This document shows, piece after piece, positions 1 through 8,097 of a stretch of 64,000 bases of DNA; positions within the stretch are counted from its first letter, which is position 1; each line of letters starts with the position of its first letter. The position numbers and the translations under genes are program-made. Under the pieces are notes generated by a model. That model was not told the DNA's origin. It did not search any database and worked only from the letters and a program-made list of their open reading frames with translations. This DNA comes from JBFXCK01 sp050182275 (GTDB taxonomy: Bacteria > Pseudomonadota > Alphaproteobacteria > SHNJ01), in assembly GCA_050182275.1 (NCBI GenBank), contig JBFXCK010000001.1, forward strand, positions 1-64,000, in the 5' to 3' direction.

Positions 1-2
1 AA

Positions 3-623
3 GCCGAAAATGCTTACGCCGTGCCGTTTTATGCCGATGAGGGGCGCGATCTGGCCGAATTCATCCGCCAGCAATTATCGGCGGCCCGCATCCGTTTTGA
101 TTCGGCCGCCGTGGCCGCCATTACCGCCCGGCTTTCGCCCAACCGGGCGGTGAACATGCAAGAATTGCAAAAATTGATTTTATATATAGGCGAAGGAAAT
201 ACATTAAGCGCAATCGATGCCGAAGCCTGCTTGGCCGACAGCAATGATTCAAGCTTTGATGATTTAACCTTGTCATTGTTCGATAAAAAACCGGCGGCGC
301 TTTTAACGGCTTTAGAAAAAATGCTGGGCGAGGGGCTGCCGCCCATCGTGGCGTTGCGTTCTTGCGGCAAATATATCGAGCGTTTGCTGAAAGTGAAAAC
401 CGCTTTACAAAGCGGCAAGGATATTGAAGCCGCCATGAACGGTTTAAAGCCCCCGGTATTTTTTAAACAGGCCGATGCCTTTAAGCGCCATGTGGCGCGC
501 TATTCCGAGGCGCAATTGCTGGCGATGGCGGCCGTGCTGTTGCAGGCGGAAAAGCTGGCCAAATTAAATTCGCCCTTATCTGAAACCATTATCCGCCAAG
601 AAATGCTGAAATTGGCGGCTTAA
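3..623 (+). CDS. holA: DNA polymerase III subunit delta (C-terminal part)
   Basis: The reading frame is open to the left edge of the window, so the 5' end of the gene is missing and about 206 residues are visible. The product is the delta subunit of the clamp-loader complex, which opens the beta sliding clamp during replication. Family resemblance rests on the helical region with 'LAEFI', 'ITARLSPN' and 'ELQKLILYIG', followed by a helical C-terminal collar region containing 'KYIERLLKVK'. A GTG at position 21 lies inside the frame but is unlikely to be the true start. It ends 3 bases past the stop of the converging gene. In alphaproteobacteria holA commonly sits beside parB, as here, with two extra genes between. 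Confidence 0.85.
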   Translation, partial: AENAYAVPFYADEGRDLAEFIRQQLSAARIRFDSAAVAAITARLSPNRAVNMQELQKLILYIGEGNTLSAIDAEACLADSNDSSFDDLTLSLFDKKPAALLTALEKMLGEGLPPIVALRSCGKYIERLLKVKTALQSGKDIEAAMNGLKPPVFFKQADAFKRHVARYSEAQLLAMAAVLLQAEKLAKLNSPLSETIIRQEMLKLAA

Positions 624-1213
624 TATAGGCGGCGGTGTTTATCGCCCCGTAATCTTCGTGCCGCAGCCTGAAAATTTGGCTGATTCTGCTTGGGTTTTAC
701 CAATTGATGGCATCGCAGTTTTTTTATTTTCCGCTGATGCCGCCGCTGCCAGCCAATAAAACAATAAGAAAGCAGCAGGGCAAAAATAGGGCCTTCTTTT
801 TTCTTCCATTTGTCCAACAGGCCTTTAAGCGCCGCTTCGGGAATGGGCCTGTTGGTATTTTCCGCGCATAAATCTAAAAAATCCTTCAAAGGTTCGGCCA
901 TAATAGAGCCGGGCTTTGGTATTTTCATTTTTTCAATATCCAACGCCTCCGGACCAATAATTTTTTTCTCTATAAAATACTGCCAAATTACGGCATGAAC
1001 CGCCAGCCAGCCAGGGATGCATTTGACCAGGGCAAGCGCAAAACTATCGCCTTTTTTTAAAGCCCATTTTCCTACTAAAGCTTTGATTGCTGCTTTAGGA
1101 ATATGGCTATTTAAACTGGCCCACTTCACCGATAGTTCCAGAAACTCTAAAAAAGGCTTCTCCAGCTCCGAGCCTTTCTGTGGAATGCTATAAGAGATTT
1201 TATTATTGGCCAT
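620..1213 (-). CDS. Hypothetical protein with an internal duplication
   Basis: I do not recognise this 197-residue protein. It carries two copies of a unit of about 55 residues, roughly residues 20-77 and 106-160. Both share the pattern P-x-x-x-F-L-[ED]-L, then I-P-x-A-A-[IL]-K-x-L, K-W, K-[KE]-G, F-A-L and G-W. The C-terminal 35 residues are rich in Arg, Lys and Gln. No signal peptide or clear membrane helix is seen. The ATG at 1213 is preferred over a TTG two codons upstream; no strong ribosome site is visible. It lies 18 bases downstream of the next gene on the same strand, so the two probably form an operon. It overlaps the holA stop by 4 bases. Confidence 0.6.
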   Translation of the reverse strand: MANNKISYSIPQKGSELEKPFLEFLELSVKWASLNSHIPKAAIKALVGKWALKKGDSFALALVKCIPGWLAVHAVIWQYFIEKKIIGPEALDIEKMKIPKPGSIMAEPLKDFLDLCAENTNRPIPEAALKGLLDKWKKKEGPIFALLLSYCFIGWQRRHQRKIKKLRCHQLVKPKQNQPNFQAAARRLRGDKHRRLY

Positions 1214-1231
1214 AGGCAAAATCTTATTCTG

Positions 1232-2185
1232 TTAAAGCGCGCGGCGCTTTTGTTTTGCGGCGGCAATATTGCGCGGGTCGATAACCGCCAGCGGATTTTT
1301 GGATTCGGCCACGGCCTTTGCTTCCCACTCAACTTTGCTTAAGGATTCCCCCATCCACCAATATTCTGTTTCAATTATTCTGCCGCCCATTGCTTCTTCC
1401 ACCGCCGGGCCGTCGGTGCGGTGGCGAGAGCCTGGCGCGCCAATATCCTGGTAATATTCCCGGCGCTGAATGCCGTTCCGGTAATTCATGATATAGGCCG
1501 GGCCTTTAGCGCGGTAAAGCGCCCCGTTAAAATAATAGCCTTCCGAAGAAGAAGTAACCGCCACGCTTTGCCAAGCCGGCTTATCGTTGAAACTATGCAG
1601 AAGGGCGCCGGCTTTTTTTAAAGTTGCTTCCGCTTGCGAATAATTTGTTGGCAGGCTTGCAAGCGGCTTTAAATTTTTTGCCTTTACCAAAAAAGTCGCT
1701 TGCTGCGAGCGGTTCGGCTGGCGGGGATGGATGCATTCAAAATCCACTTCAACCGCCGCGAAGCCCGGCAATAAGGAATCGGCGGCAAGCAGCCGGTAGC
1801 GGAGGGGATTGGATGCGCCTTTTTCCCCTTCTTCCGTCAAATCATAAACCGGAAATTGGCGCAAATACGTTAAATCGGCCCATTGCGCAACACCCGCTTC
1901 ATCGACAAATTTGCTTCTTTCTACCAGAGAGGCGGCGGCCAAGAAACGGAAGTCTGCGGTTTTTAGACGCTTGGGGCTGGTTGCGCCGCGGAAATGTTTT
2001 CCGATTTTGCGCAAGCTGTCAAGCTTACCGGCTAGAATGCTGCCGGTTAAAACCAAGAAGCCATGGTAATAAGAAAATTTTATCCGGACCGCCAGGCGGT
2101 TTTTTCCCTCCAGCGGTTCCTTGGACAAAATTTCGATTTCAGCAAATTCCCTCGCCGGGGCAGATGCAGATGCCTTTTCAATCAC
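1232..2185 (-). CDS. Hypothetical protein with an HRTDGPA-type motif
   Basis: The 317-residue product is not recognised as a whole. Near the C-terminus 'SRHRTDGPAVEE' followed by 'EYWWMGESLS' matches the short HRxDGPA...WxxNG-type repeat that occurs, often in many copies, in proteins of bacteria, amoebae and large viruses; here only one clear copy and a partial upstream one ('YYFNGALYRAKGPAYI') are present. The N-terminal 200 residues look soluble. The start is a GTG preceded by a good ribosome site (TAGGAG, 8 bases upstream). It is probably co-transcribed with the duplicated-unit gene that follows. Function unknown. Confidence 0.55.
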   Translation of the reverse strand: MIEKASASAPAREFAEIEILSKEPLEGKNRLAVRIKFSYYHGFLVLTGSILAGKLDSLRKIGKHFRGATSPKRLKTADFRFLAAASLVERSKFVDEAGVAQWADLTYLRQFPVYDLTEEGEKGASNPLRYRLLAADSLLPGFAAVEVDFECIHPRQPNRSQQATFLVKAKNLKPLASLPTNYSQAEATLKKAGALLHSFNDKPAWQSVAVTSSSEGYYFNGALYRAKGPAYIMNYRNGIQRREYYQDIGAPGSRHRTDGPAVEEAMGGRIIETEYWWMGESLSKVEWEAKAVAESKNPLAVIDPRNIAAAKQKRRAL

Positions 2186-2284
2186 GTTGGCTCTCCTACT
2201 TATTCTATTCTTCTTTGCAATAACGAATGATTTTTACCCGCATCAAGCAAGTGAAGCAATGATAGAATTGTTACGGTTTTTTGA

Positions 2285-2307
2285 CGTTTATTTTTACCGT
2301 ATAAACG
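2285..2307. repeat. Short inverted repeat between parB and the upstream gene
   Basis: CGTTTAT and ATAAACG form a perfect 7-bp inverted repeat around a 9-base spacer in the 180-bp gap downstream of parB. There is no adjacent T-run in either direction, so it is not a classic intrinsic terminator. It could be a protein-binding site for the gene that starts at 2185. Confidence 0.3.
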
Positions 2308-2366
2308 CCAAGCGCCGGCTGGTTGGGAAGCGGAAAAAGCGGGGAAAGAAGCAATTTAACCGGTAT

Positions 2367-3245
2367 TTAGCCTTTCAGTTTTTTCAAAATCATATCGAAC
2401 TGGTCTAAATCCTGAAAATGGATCGCCACGCTTCCTGCCTTGCCGGAAAATTGAATGCCGACGCGCAAGCCCAGCACGCGCTCTAATTGCTTTTCTAAAT
2501 CCTTGATATCGGCATTGGGGCCTTGCGTGTTGGCGGCTTGGCCGGAAATTTTCGGCTTTTTATTTTCATTGGCTATTTTCACCAACTTTTCGGTTTGCCG
2601 CACCGACAGGCCCTTGGCGACGATTTCCAGCGCCATTTTTTCGGCGTCTTTCTGCCCGGCGATGGTTTTGGCATGGCCCGCCGAAAGTTTGCCTTCCTCG
2701 ATTAATTTTTTCACCACTTCCGGCAAGCTTAAAAGACGCAGCATGTTGGTTAGGTGGCTGCGCGACTTGCCGATCATATCGGCCAATTCTTCCTGGGTGT
2801 ATTTAAATTCGGTGATCAAGCGTTGATAGCCTTCGGCTTCTTCGATCGGGGTTAAATCTTGGCGCTGGATGTTTTCAATCAGCGCCATTTCCATGGCCTG
2901 GCGGTCGGTCAAGTCACGGATTACAACCGGCACATCGTGAATTTTCGCCAATTGCGCGGCGCGCCAGCGGCGTTCGCCAGCGATCAATTCATAATGGCCG
3001 GGCTTGGTGACATGGCGGCGGACAAGAAGCGGCTGGACGATGCCTAAATTTTTAATCGACTGCGCCAGCGATTCGATTTCCACTTGATCGAATTTGCGGC
3101 GCGGCTGAAAACGCGACGGCTCGATCAATTCGATGCCGATATTTTTTTGGCGAAGCGCCTTATCCAAAGTCGCATAATCTTCCGCCGCGTCGCCCAGCAA
3201 TGCGGAAAGCCCGCGCCCTAAATTCTTTTTGCTTGGTTCTGCCAT
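2367..3245 (-). CDS. parB: Chromosome-partitioning protein ParB
   Basis: 292 residues, usual for the family. ParB is a CTPase clamp that loads at parS sites and spreads to mark the origin region for segregation by ParA. Visible hallmarks are the N-terminal basic 'KKNLGRGLSALLGD', the 'QPRRKFD' box, the CTP-binding 'GERRWRAA' motif, 'ALIENIQRQDLTPIEEA', and the helix-turn-helix region 'YTQEELADMIGKSRSHLTNMLR'. The C-terminal dimerisation helix ends in 'FDMILKKLKG'. The ATG has a strong ribosome site (AAGGAG). The three parS sites found in rsmG and mnmG are its expected targets. A solute-binding-protein gene lies between it and parA, which breaks the usual tight parAB pair. Confidence 0.97.
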   Translation of the reverse strand: MAEPSKKNLGRGLSALLGDAAEDYATLDKALRQKNIGIELIEPSRFQPRRKFDQVEIESLAQSIKNLGIVQPLLVRRHVTKPGHYELIAGERRWRAAQLAKIHDVPVVIRDLTDRQAMEMALIENIQRQDLTPIEEAEGYQRLITEFKYTQEELADMIGKSRSHLTNMLRLLSLPEVVKKLIEEGKLSAGHAKTIAGQKDAEKMALEIVAKGLSVRQTEKLVKIANENKKPKISGQAANTQGPNADIKDLEKQLERVLGLRVGIQFSGKAGSVAIHFQDLDQFDMILKKLKG

Positions 3246-3262
3246 AATAATCTCCTTCGCGT

Positions 3263-4135
3263 TTATTGCGGTTGATAGGCCGGGGAAAGGCGGTAAAAAC
3301 TGCCCGGATGTTTTTCGTATTTGACAAGCGTGCGCTCAACGGCGCCGTTATAAATCAATTCCTTGACCGCCGTGTTAAAGGCGGCTTGCAATTCAAGCTC
3401 GCCCTTGGGGAATGACCAGACATTTTCAAAAATCCTGACCGGTTCACGCGCAATGTTTTTTAAGGCGCCGGGATTTTTCGCCAGATATTCATAGGCCGGG
3501 GCAAAATCGATAATCGTGGCATCGGCCTTTTTTCCTGTTACCTCCAGGGCAAGGGCCGAAATTTCGGTGAAATGGGACAAGGCTACAGGGGTTGCTTTGG
3601 GCAATTCCACATTTTGCACAATCGCCGACATTTCGCCGTCGATATTGGCGACCTTATATTGCGGATCATTCAGGCGGCGCCAATTGCCGTCGTCAAAGCG
3701 CGTATCATCGCCGCGCACGAAAACGCCCATGGCGGAATAAAATACCGGCGCGGTATAAATAATATCGCGCACATCGGCCATAGGCCATAGGCCGCCGCAA
3801 TAAACATCATATTTGCCACGGCGCATGTCTTCGACATAGGTGGCGAAGCTGGTTTCAGCTACCCATTCGATTTTCAATTTCATCGCTTCGCCCAATTTTT
3901 CGGTTAGCTCATGAAAGATTCCCGATAATTGACCGGTGTTAGGGTCTTTGATAATGAAAGGCGTATAAGCGACATAGCCGCAGCGGATGGTTTTGGTGCG
4001 CTCGATCCGGGCGGCCAGGCTTTCCTTGGCTTCCGAAACGGTTTGGGGGGTGGCGCCCGGATGCATCATTTTCGCCGCGGCTATGCTGGTAGCTGCGGAA
4101 AGGGCGATGACTAAAATAAAATGCAGCGGTTTCAT
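3263..4135 (-). CDS. Periplasmic solute-binding protein (family 3)
   Basis: 290 residues with an N-terminal signal peptide (residues 1-21, 'HFILVIALSAATSIAAA'). The mature part follows the amino-acid-type ABC transporter receptor fold: 'TIRCGYVAYTPFI', 'GQLSGIFHELTEKLGEAM', 'MRRGKYDVYCGGLWPM' and 'YSAMGVFVRGDD'. These proteins bind small polar ligands in the periplasm. No ABC permease or ATPase gene is next to it, so it may serve a distant transporter or act as a sensor. It is unusual for such a gene to lie between parA and parB. Its signal sequence is closely copied by the 23-codon ORF just upstream. Confidence 0.85.
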   Translation of the reverse strand: MKPLHFILVIALSAATSIAAAKMMHPGATPQTVSEAKESLAARIERTKTIRCGYVAYTPFIIKDPNTGQLSGIFHELTEKLGEAMKLKIEWVAETSFATYVEDMRRGKYDVYCGGLWPMADVRDIIYTAPVFYSAMGVFVRGDDTRFDDGNWRRLNDPQYKVANIDGEMSAIVQNVELPKATPVALSHFTEISALALEVTGKKADATIIDFAPAYEYLAKNPGALKNIAREPVRIFENVWSFPKGELELQAAFNTAVKELIYNGAVERTLVKYEKHPGSFYRLSPAYQPQ

Positions 4136-4144
4136 TCGATGCCT

Positions 4145-4216
4145 TTAAATTATTTTTCCGGCGATAACCGCCAGGGTGCAAAAAACCGCTATCAGAATGA
4201 AATGTACCGGATCCAT
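4145..4216 (-). CDS. 23-residue hydrophobic micro-ORF resembling the next gene's signal peptide
   Basis: ATG at 4216 to TAA at 4145 encodes a single hydrophobic segment beginning 'MDPVHFILIAV' and ending 'VIAGKII'. An AGGAG ribosome site lies 6 bases before the ATG. The sequence lines up with the start of the downstream solute-binding protein ('MKPLHFILVIA'), with the P and HFIL in the same places. It could be a single-span membrane peptide, a translated leader for the binding protein, or the relic of a duplicated gene start. The good ribosome site favours real translation, but no homologue is known to me. Confidence 0.5.
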   Translation of the reverse strand: MDPVHFILIAVFCTLAVIAGKII

Positions 4217-4251
4217 TTTTAACTCCTGTCTTGTGTTTTGCGTTTGCGCTT

Positions 4252-5379
4252 CTACGCGGCTAAATTATTTTCTCCGCGCCAATTGGCTTCGCGGCGCAAC
4301 ACTTCGCTGGCCAAATGCATATAGGCTTGCGAGCCGCTGCATTTATAATCATACAGCAAAATCGGCTTGCCGTGGCTGGGGGCCTCGGATACGCGCACAT
4401 TGCGCGGGATGACGGTGTCATAAACTTTTGCGCCCAAATGCTCGCGCACATCGGCTTCGACCATGGCGCTTAAATTATTGCGCTTGTCATACATGGTCAG
4501 CACCACTCCTTGCAGCTCAAGGGCGGGGTTCAGCGATTTTTTCACCCGGTCGATGGTGCGAAGCAGCTGGCTCAAGCCTTCAAGGGCGAAAAATTCGCAT
4601 TGCAAGGGCACCAACACCGCCTGTGCCGCGACCAGCGCGTTCAATGTCACCAATCCAAGCGAAGGCGGGCAGTCGATCAAAATATAATCATACCCGCCGG
4701 TATTCTGTTTCATGCCGCGCACTGTCTCATTGGCGGCGCTTATTCCGCTGGCGGCATATGCCGCTCCGCTGTCAGCCTTTTCCAACCCGCCGCTTTGGCT
4801 TTCCGGTCGATGATTTGCGCCCTTTGGCCGGTTTGGGGCGTGCGCGAATCCGCTGGCGCCGTTTTCCACTTGGTTATTCGTATTTTCCCCTATGCCGTTT
4901 CCGCTTTCTTCTGATAATCCCTTATTCCTGCCTTCCGGCCCCTGACCTGCGCGCGCCCAGGCGTTGGCCGGACGCTCCAAATTGCGCAAAGAATTTTTCA
5001 AACAAAATTCGCGGCGTTCCATGTCGATCAATTCCAGCTCGGCGCCCGCTACATTCATGGAAGAGGGCACCAAATCCAGACCCGTAATCTTCGTTGGCAC
5101 CGCAGCTTCCTCCGCCGCCAAGCCCTCGATCAGCAATTCATAAGTACTATGGCCGTTTTCGCCCTTGGCCAAACCAAGCCCTGTCGTGGCATTGCCCTGC
5201 GGATCGAGATCGATTAACAGCACTTTCTTTTTAACAGCCGCCATAGCAGTCGCCAAATTAATAGCGGTCGTGGTCTTACCGACACCACCTTTTTGATTAA
5301 CAATTGTAATGATTCTAGAAAAAGATGTAATATATTGATTTTGCAATATATTTTTATTATTTTCGGTGCTATTATTCAT
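4252..5379 (-). CDS. parA: Chromosome-partitioning ATPase ParA with a large insertion
   Basis: 375 residues; chromosomal ParA/Soj proteins are usually about 250-270. The deviant Walker A motif 'KGGVGKTT' is at residues 30-37, Walker A' 'LLIDLDPQGN' near 54-63, and Walker B 'YILIDCPPSLGL' near 232-243. Residues ~136-228 are an extra low-complexity stretch rich in Gly, Asn, Ala, Glu and Ser, in frame, just before the Walker B strand. The C-terminal half ('VLTMYDKRNNLSAMVEADVRE', 'VRVSEAPSHGKPILLYD') is normal. ParA forms ATP-dependent dimers on DNA and moves ParB-parS complexes. The start overlaps the end of rsmG by 8 bases. Confidence 0.95.
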   Translation of the reverse strand: MNNSTENNKNILQNQYITSFSRIITIVNQKGGVGKTTTAINLATAMAAVKKKVLLIDLDPQGNATTGLGLAKGENGHSTYELLIEGLAAEEAAVPTKITGLDLVPSSMNVAGAELELIDMERREFCLKNSLRNLERPANAWARAGQGPEGRNKGLSEESGNGIGENTNNQVENGASGFAHAPNRPKGANHRPESQSGGLEKADSGAAYAASGISAANETVRGMKQNTGGYDYILIDCPPSLGLVTLNALVAAQAVLVPLQCEFFALEGLSQLLRTIDRVKKSLNPALELQGVVLTMYDKRNNLSAMVEADVREHLGAKVYDTVIPRNVRVSEAPSHGKPILLYDYKCSGSQAYMHLASEVLRREANWRGENNLAA

Positions 5380-5980
5380 GCCATTTCACCTTTAAAACAC
5401 TACCGGTAGTGCTGGAAATACTAGGAATTTTCTCAATCACTACCTGCCATGAATCTGATTTTGCTGTCAATTCGGATTCAACCTGCTCTCCTTTTAAAAA
5501 AAGCCCAACTGTGTCTTTTTTCACAAAATTTTTGCTGTAATTCAGCAAAGTTGGGACATCCGCCAAAGCCCTGGCTGTAATAACATCAGCTTCTATATTT
5601 CTAAGATTTTCAATCCGGTCTTGATGAATGATGACATCGGTCAATGTTTCACGTGAAACATTTTCCAAAAATGCGCATTTTTTGGCATCAGCCTCTATTA
5701 AATGGACTTCCTGAACTCCCATAATCGCCAATACCATCCCTGGAAAGCCGGCGCCAGATCCCAAATCGACTAATATTCTTGTATGTGGGGGTAAGTGATG
5801 AATCAATTGCCCGCTATCTAATATATGCCTGCCCCAAAAATCATCCAAAGTCGATGCGGAAACCAGATTAATCTTGGAATTCCACTTTTTTAGCAGCTGC
5901 TCATAGGTAAAAAACTTCTCCAATGTTCCACGTGAAACATTTAATAGCTGAGCAACCTTATTGGGGGAGATAAGTTCCAA
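5372..5980 (-). CDS. rsmG: 16S rRNA (guanine-N7) methyltransferase RsmG
   Basis: 202 residues, typical. RsmG (GidB) methylates G527 of 16S rRNA using S-adenosylmethionine. The Rossmann-type binding motif 'LVDLGSGAGFPGMVLAI' and the following acidic strand end 'VHLIEADAKKCAFLENV' are clear, and the N-terminal 'YEQLLKKWNSKINLVS' is characteristic. Two parS-type palindromes are built into the coding sequence and account for its two 'NVSR[EG]TL' peptides. It sits between mnmG (15 bases upstream) and parA, the conserved order. Confidence 0.96.
   Translation of the reverse strand: MELISPNKVAQLLNVSRGTLEKFFTYEQLLKKWNSKINLVSASTLDDFWGRHILDSGQLIHHLPPHTRILVDLGSGAGFPGMVLAIMGVQEVHLIEADAKKCAFLENVSRETLTDVIIHQDRIENLRNIEADVITARALADVPTLLNYSKNFVKKDTVGLFLKGEQVESELTAKSDSWQVVIEKIPSISSTTGSVLKVKWHE
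5645..5660. promoter_or_regulatory. parS site 1 (perfect), inside rsmG
   Basis: TGTTTCACGTGAAACA, an exact match to the 16-bp palindromic parS consensus bound by chromosomal ParB. It lies inside rsmG and encodes, on the minus strand, part of 'NVSRETL'. With sites 2 and 3 it forms a cluster within 0.9 kb, about 3 kb from parB. Confidence 0.93.
5924..5939. promoter_or_regulatory. parS site 2 (one mismatch), near the start of rsmG
   Basis: TGTTCCACGTGAAACA differs from the parS consensus by one base (C for T at position 5). It encodes 'NVSRGTL' in the first 20 residues of RsmG. The mismatch may weaken ParB nucleation but is within the range seen for natural sites. Confidence 0.8.
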
Positions 5981-5995
5981 AATTCGATTCCAATC

Positions 5996-7870
5996 TTAAG
6001 CCGATTTTTTGCGGGCCTGATTCTTATTTTTCTTCACATAACGAAGTAAAGCAATCAAAGAAGCTGGCGTTACCCCCGAAATTCTTCCGGCGGCGCCTAG
6101 AGTTTTGGGCCGAATATGGCCAAGTTTGGCCTTTATTTCATTGGATAATTCAGAAAATTGGCTGTAATCCAAGCTTTCCGGCAAAGCCAAATCCTCATCA
6201 CGGCGGAAGCTTTGGATATCGGCCTCCTGCCGTTCAATATACCCGCTATATTGCGCCTCGATTTTAATTTGTTCCTGATTTTTTTCTGAAATCGCCCTTA
6301 ATTCCGGCCATATTTCAGAAAGCTTTTCAAAACTAATATCGGAATAACGCAGCAAATCAAAGGCGCTGCGCTTGATTCCGTCTTGGTTGATGGTGATGCC
6401 GAATTTTTGCAGCTGATTCGGACTGGCAATCAGATTTTTTGCCCGCGCCATATCAGAATTTAATTCCCGCATCTTATTTTCAAAAAATGTTTCACGTGAA
6501 ACATTGACCAGGCCGGCCTTAACGCCAAGGGGGGTTAACCGCTGATCCGCATTATCAGCGCGTAAGGTTAGGCGGTATTCGGCGCGGGAAGTGAACATGC
6601 GGTAAGGTTCGGTGACGCCGCGGGTGATGAGATCATCGACCATAACGCCGATATATCCGTCGGCGCGGTTCAGCGTAAAAGCCAAGGAATCTGCGGCCCG
6701 CAGCGCGGCGTTGGCACCGGCCAGAAGGCCTTGCGCCCCGGCTTCTTCATAGCCGGTGGTGCCGTTGATTTGTCCGGCTAAAAACAAACCAGTGATTTTT
6801 TTTGTCTCTAAAGTAGATTTTAATTCTCTGGGATCTACATAATCATATTCGATGGCATAGCCATAGCGCTTAACCGCAACCCGCTCCAGCCCCGGAATAG
6901 TGCGCAAAAAAGCGTCCTGCACTTCGATGGGCAGCGAGGTTGAAACGCCGTTCGGATAAACCGTATCGTCATCCAAGCCTTCGGGCTCGAGAAAAATTTG
7001 ATGCCGCTCGCGCGAGGCGAAGCGCACCACCTTATCCTCGATCGAGGGGCAATAGCGCGGCCCCACCGATTCAATTTGCCCCGAATACATCGGCGAGCGC
7101 CCAATATTATCGCCAATAATTTTATGCGTCGCCAAAGTTGTTTCGGTGATATAGCACGCAATTTGCGGCGTGGTGATTTTTTCGGTCAGATAAGAAAACG
7201 GAATAGGCGGATCATCGCCTGGCTGCAATTGACAAGCGCCCCAGTCAATCGTCTTGCCATCAAGCCTGGCCGGCGTTCCTGTCTTCAGCCGCCCCAACGC
7301 GAAATTAAAACGGGCCAGGGTTTTAGCCAGCTTTACCGCGGGATTTTCACCGACACGGCCCGCCGGAATTTTCATTTCGCCCTGATGAATCAGCCCGCGC
7401 AAAAAAGTTCCGGTGGTAATCACAACCGCGCCGCAAGAAATTTGTTCATGCAAATTGGTGCGAATGCCGGCGACACGGCCCGCCTTATCCAAAATAATAT
7501 CCTCGACTTCCGCCGCAATCACGGAGAGATTCGGATAGCTCAACAAAATTTCCCGCATCGTCTCACGGTAAATTTTGCGATCACTTTGCGCGCGCGGCCC
7601 CCACACCGCCGGGCCCTTGCTTTTGTTTAGCATGCGGAATTGAATGCCGGCGGCATCAGCCACCCGTGCCATCAAGCCATCCAACGCATCAATCTCACGC
7701 ACCAAATGGCCTTTGCCCAATCCGCCAATCGCCGGATTGCACGACATCTCACCAATGGTTTCAATTTTATGGGTGATCAGCGCCGTCTTAGCGCCAAGGC
7801 GCGCCGAAGCGGCGGCCGCCTCACAGCCGGCATGGCCGCCCCCCACCACAATGACATCGAATTTTTCCAT
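5996..7870 (-). CDS. mnmG: tRNA uridine-5-carboxymethylaminomethyl modification enzyme MnmG
   Basis: 624 residues, full length. With MnmE it builds the 5-carboxymethylaminomethyl group on wobble uridine 34 of several tRNAs, using FAD and 5,10-methylene-tetrahydrofolate. The FAD-binding 'VIVVGGGHAGCEAA' is at the N-terminus; 'GEMSCNPAIGGLGKGHLVREIDALDGL', 'LKTGTPARLDG', 'CPSIEDKVVRF' and 'GQINGTTGYEEAGAQGL' are family signatures. A parS site within the gene encodes its 'NVSRETF'. The ATG at 7870 abuts the AT-rich candidate origin. MnmE, its partner, is 3.9 kb away across the inserted operon. Confidence 0.97.
   Translation of the reverse strand: MEKFDVIVVGGGHAGCEAAAASARLGAKTALITHKIETIGEMSCNPAIGGLGKGHLVREIDALDGLMARVADAAGIQFRMLNKSKGPAVWGPRAQSDRKIYRETMREILLSYPNLSVIAAEVEDIILDKAGRVAGIRTNLHEQISCGAVVITTGTFLRGLIHQGEMKIPAGRVGENPAVKLAKTLARFNFALGRLKTGTPARLDGKTIDWGACQLQPGDDPPIPFSYLTEKITTPQIACYITETTLATHKIIGDNIGRSPMYSGQIESVGPRYCPSIEDKVVRFASRERHQIFLEPEGLDDDTVYPNGVSTSLPIEVQDAFLRTIPGLERVAVKRYGYAIEYDYVDPRELKSTLETKKITGLFLAGQINGTTGYEEAGAQGLLAGANAALRAADSLAFTLNRADGYIGVMVDDLITRGVTEPYRMFTSRAEYRLTLRADNADQRLTPLGVKAGLVNVSRETFFENKMRELNSDMARAKNLIASPNQLQKFGITINQDGIKRSAFDLLRYSDISFEKLSEIWPELRAISEKNQEQIKIEAQYSGYIERQEADIQSFRRDEDLALPESLDYSQFSELSNEIKAKLGHIRPKTLGAAGRISGVTPASLIALLRYVKKNKNQARKKSA
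6488..6503. promoter_or_regulatory. parS site 3 (perfect), inside mnmG
   Basis: TGTTTCACGTGAAACA, a second exact match to the ParB-binding consensus, within mnmG and encoding 'NVSRETF' on the minus strand. It is about 1.4 kb from the AT-rich candidate origin. Confidence 0.93.
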
Positions 7871-8097
7871 CCCTTGGGGATAACCTAAAACTCTATATAT
7901 GTCAAATATTTCAATGGGTTAATTTTAGACCGGACTAAATGGGGAAGAGAGACTTATTTATAGTATTTATATTATTATTAAAACCATATTACTAGTATTA
8001 TATACTACTAATAGATTTTTTATATTAAAAATATCTATTAGATTTATTTTTTGCTCTTGGCCTGTAAAAATAAAAAATCCCGCATTTGAGGCTCAAC

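Noticed and set aside
1624..2223. Plus-strand ORF of 199 codons opposite the HRTDGPA gene
   Set aside because: No ribosome site and an unnatural Arg/Leu/Pro composition; the minus-strand gene has a good ribosome site.
4428..5087. Long plus-strand ORF (219 codons) antisense to parA
   Set aside because: It mirrors the parA coding frame, is Arg/Pro-rich, has no recognisable domain, and its length follows from the low-complexity insertion in parA.
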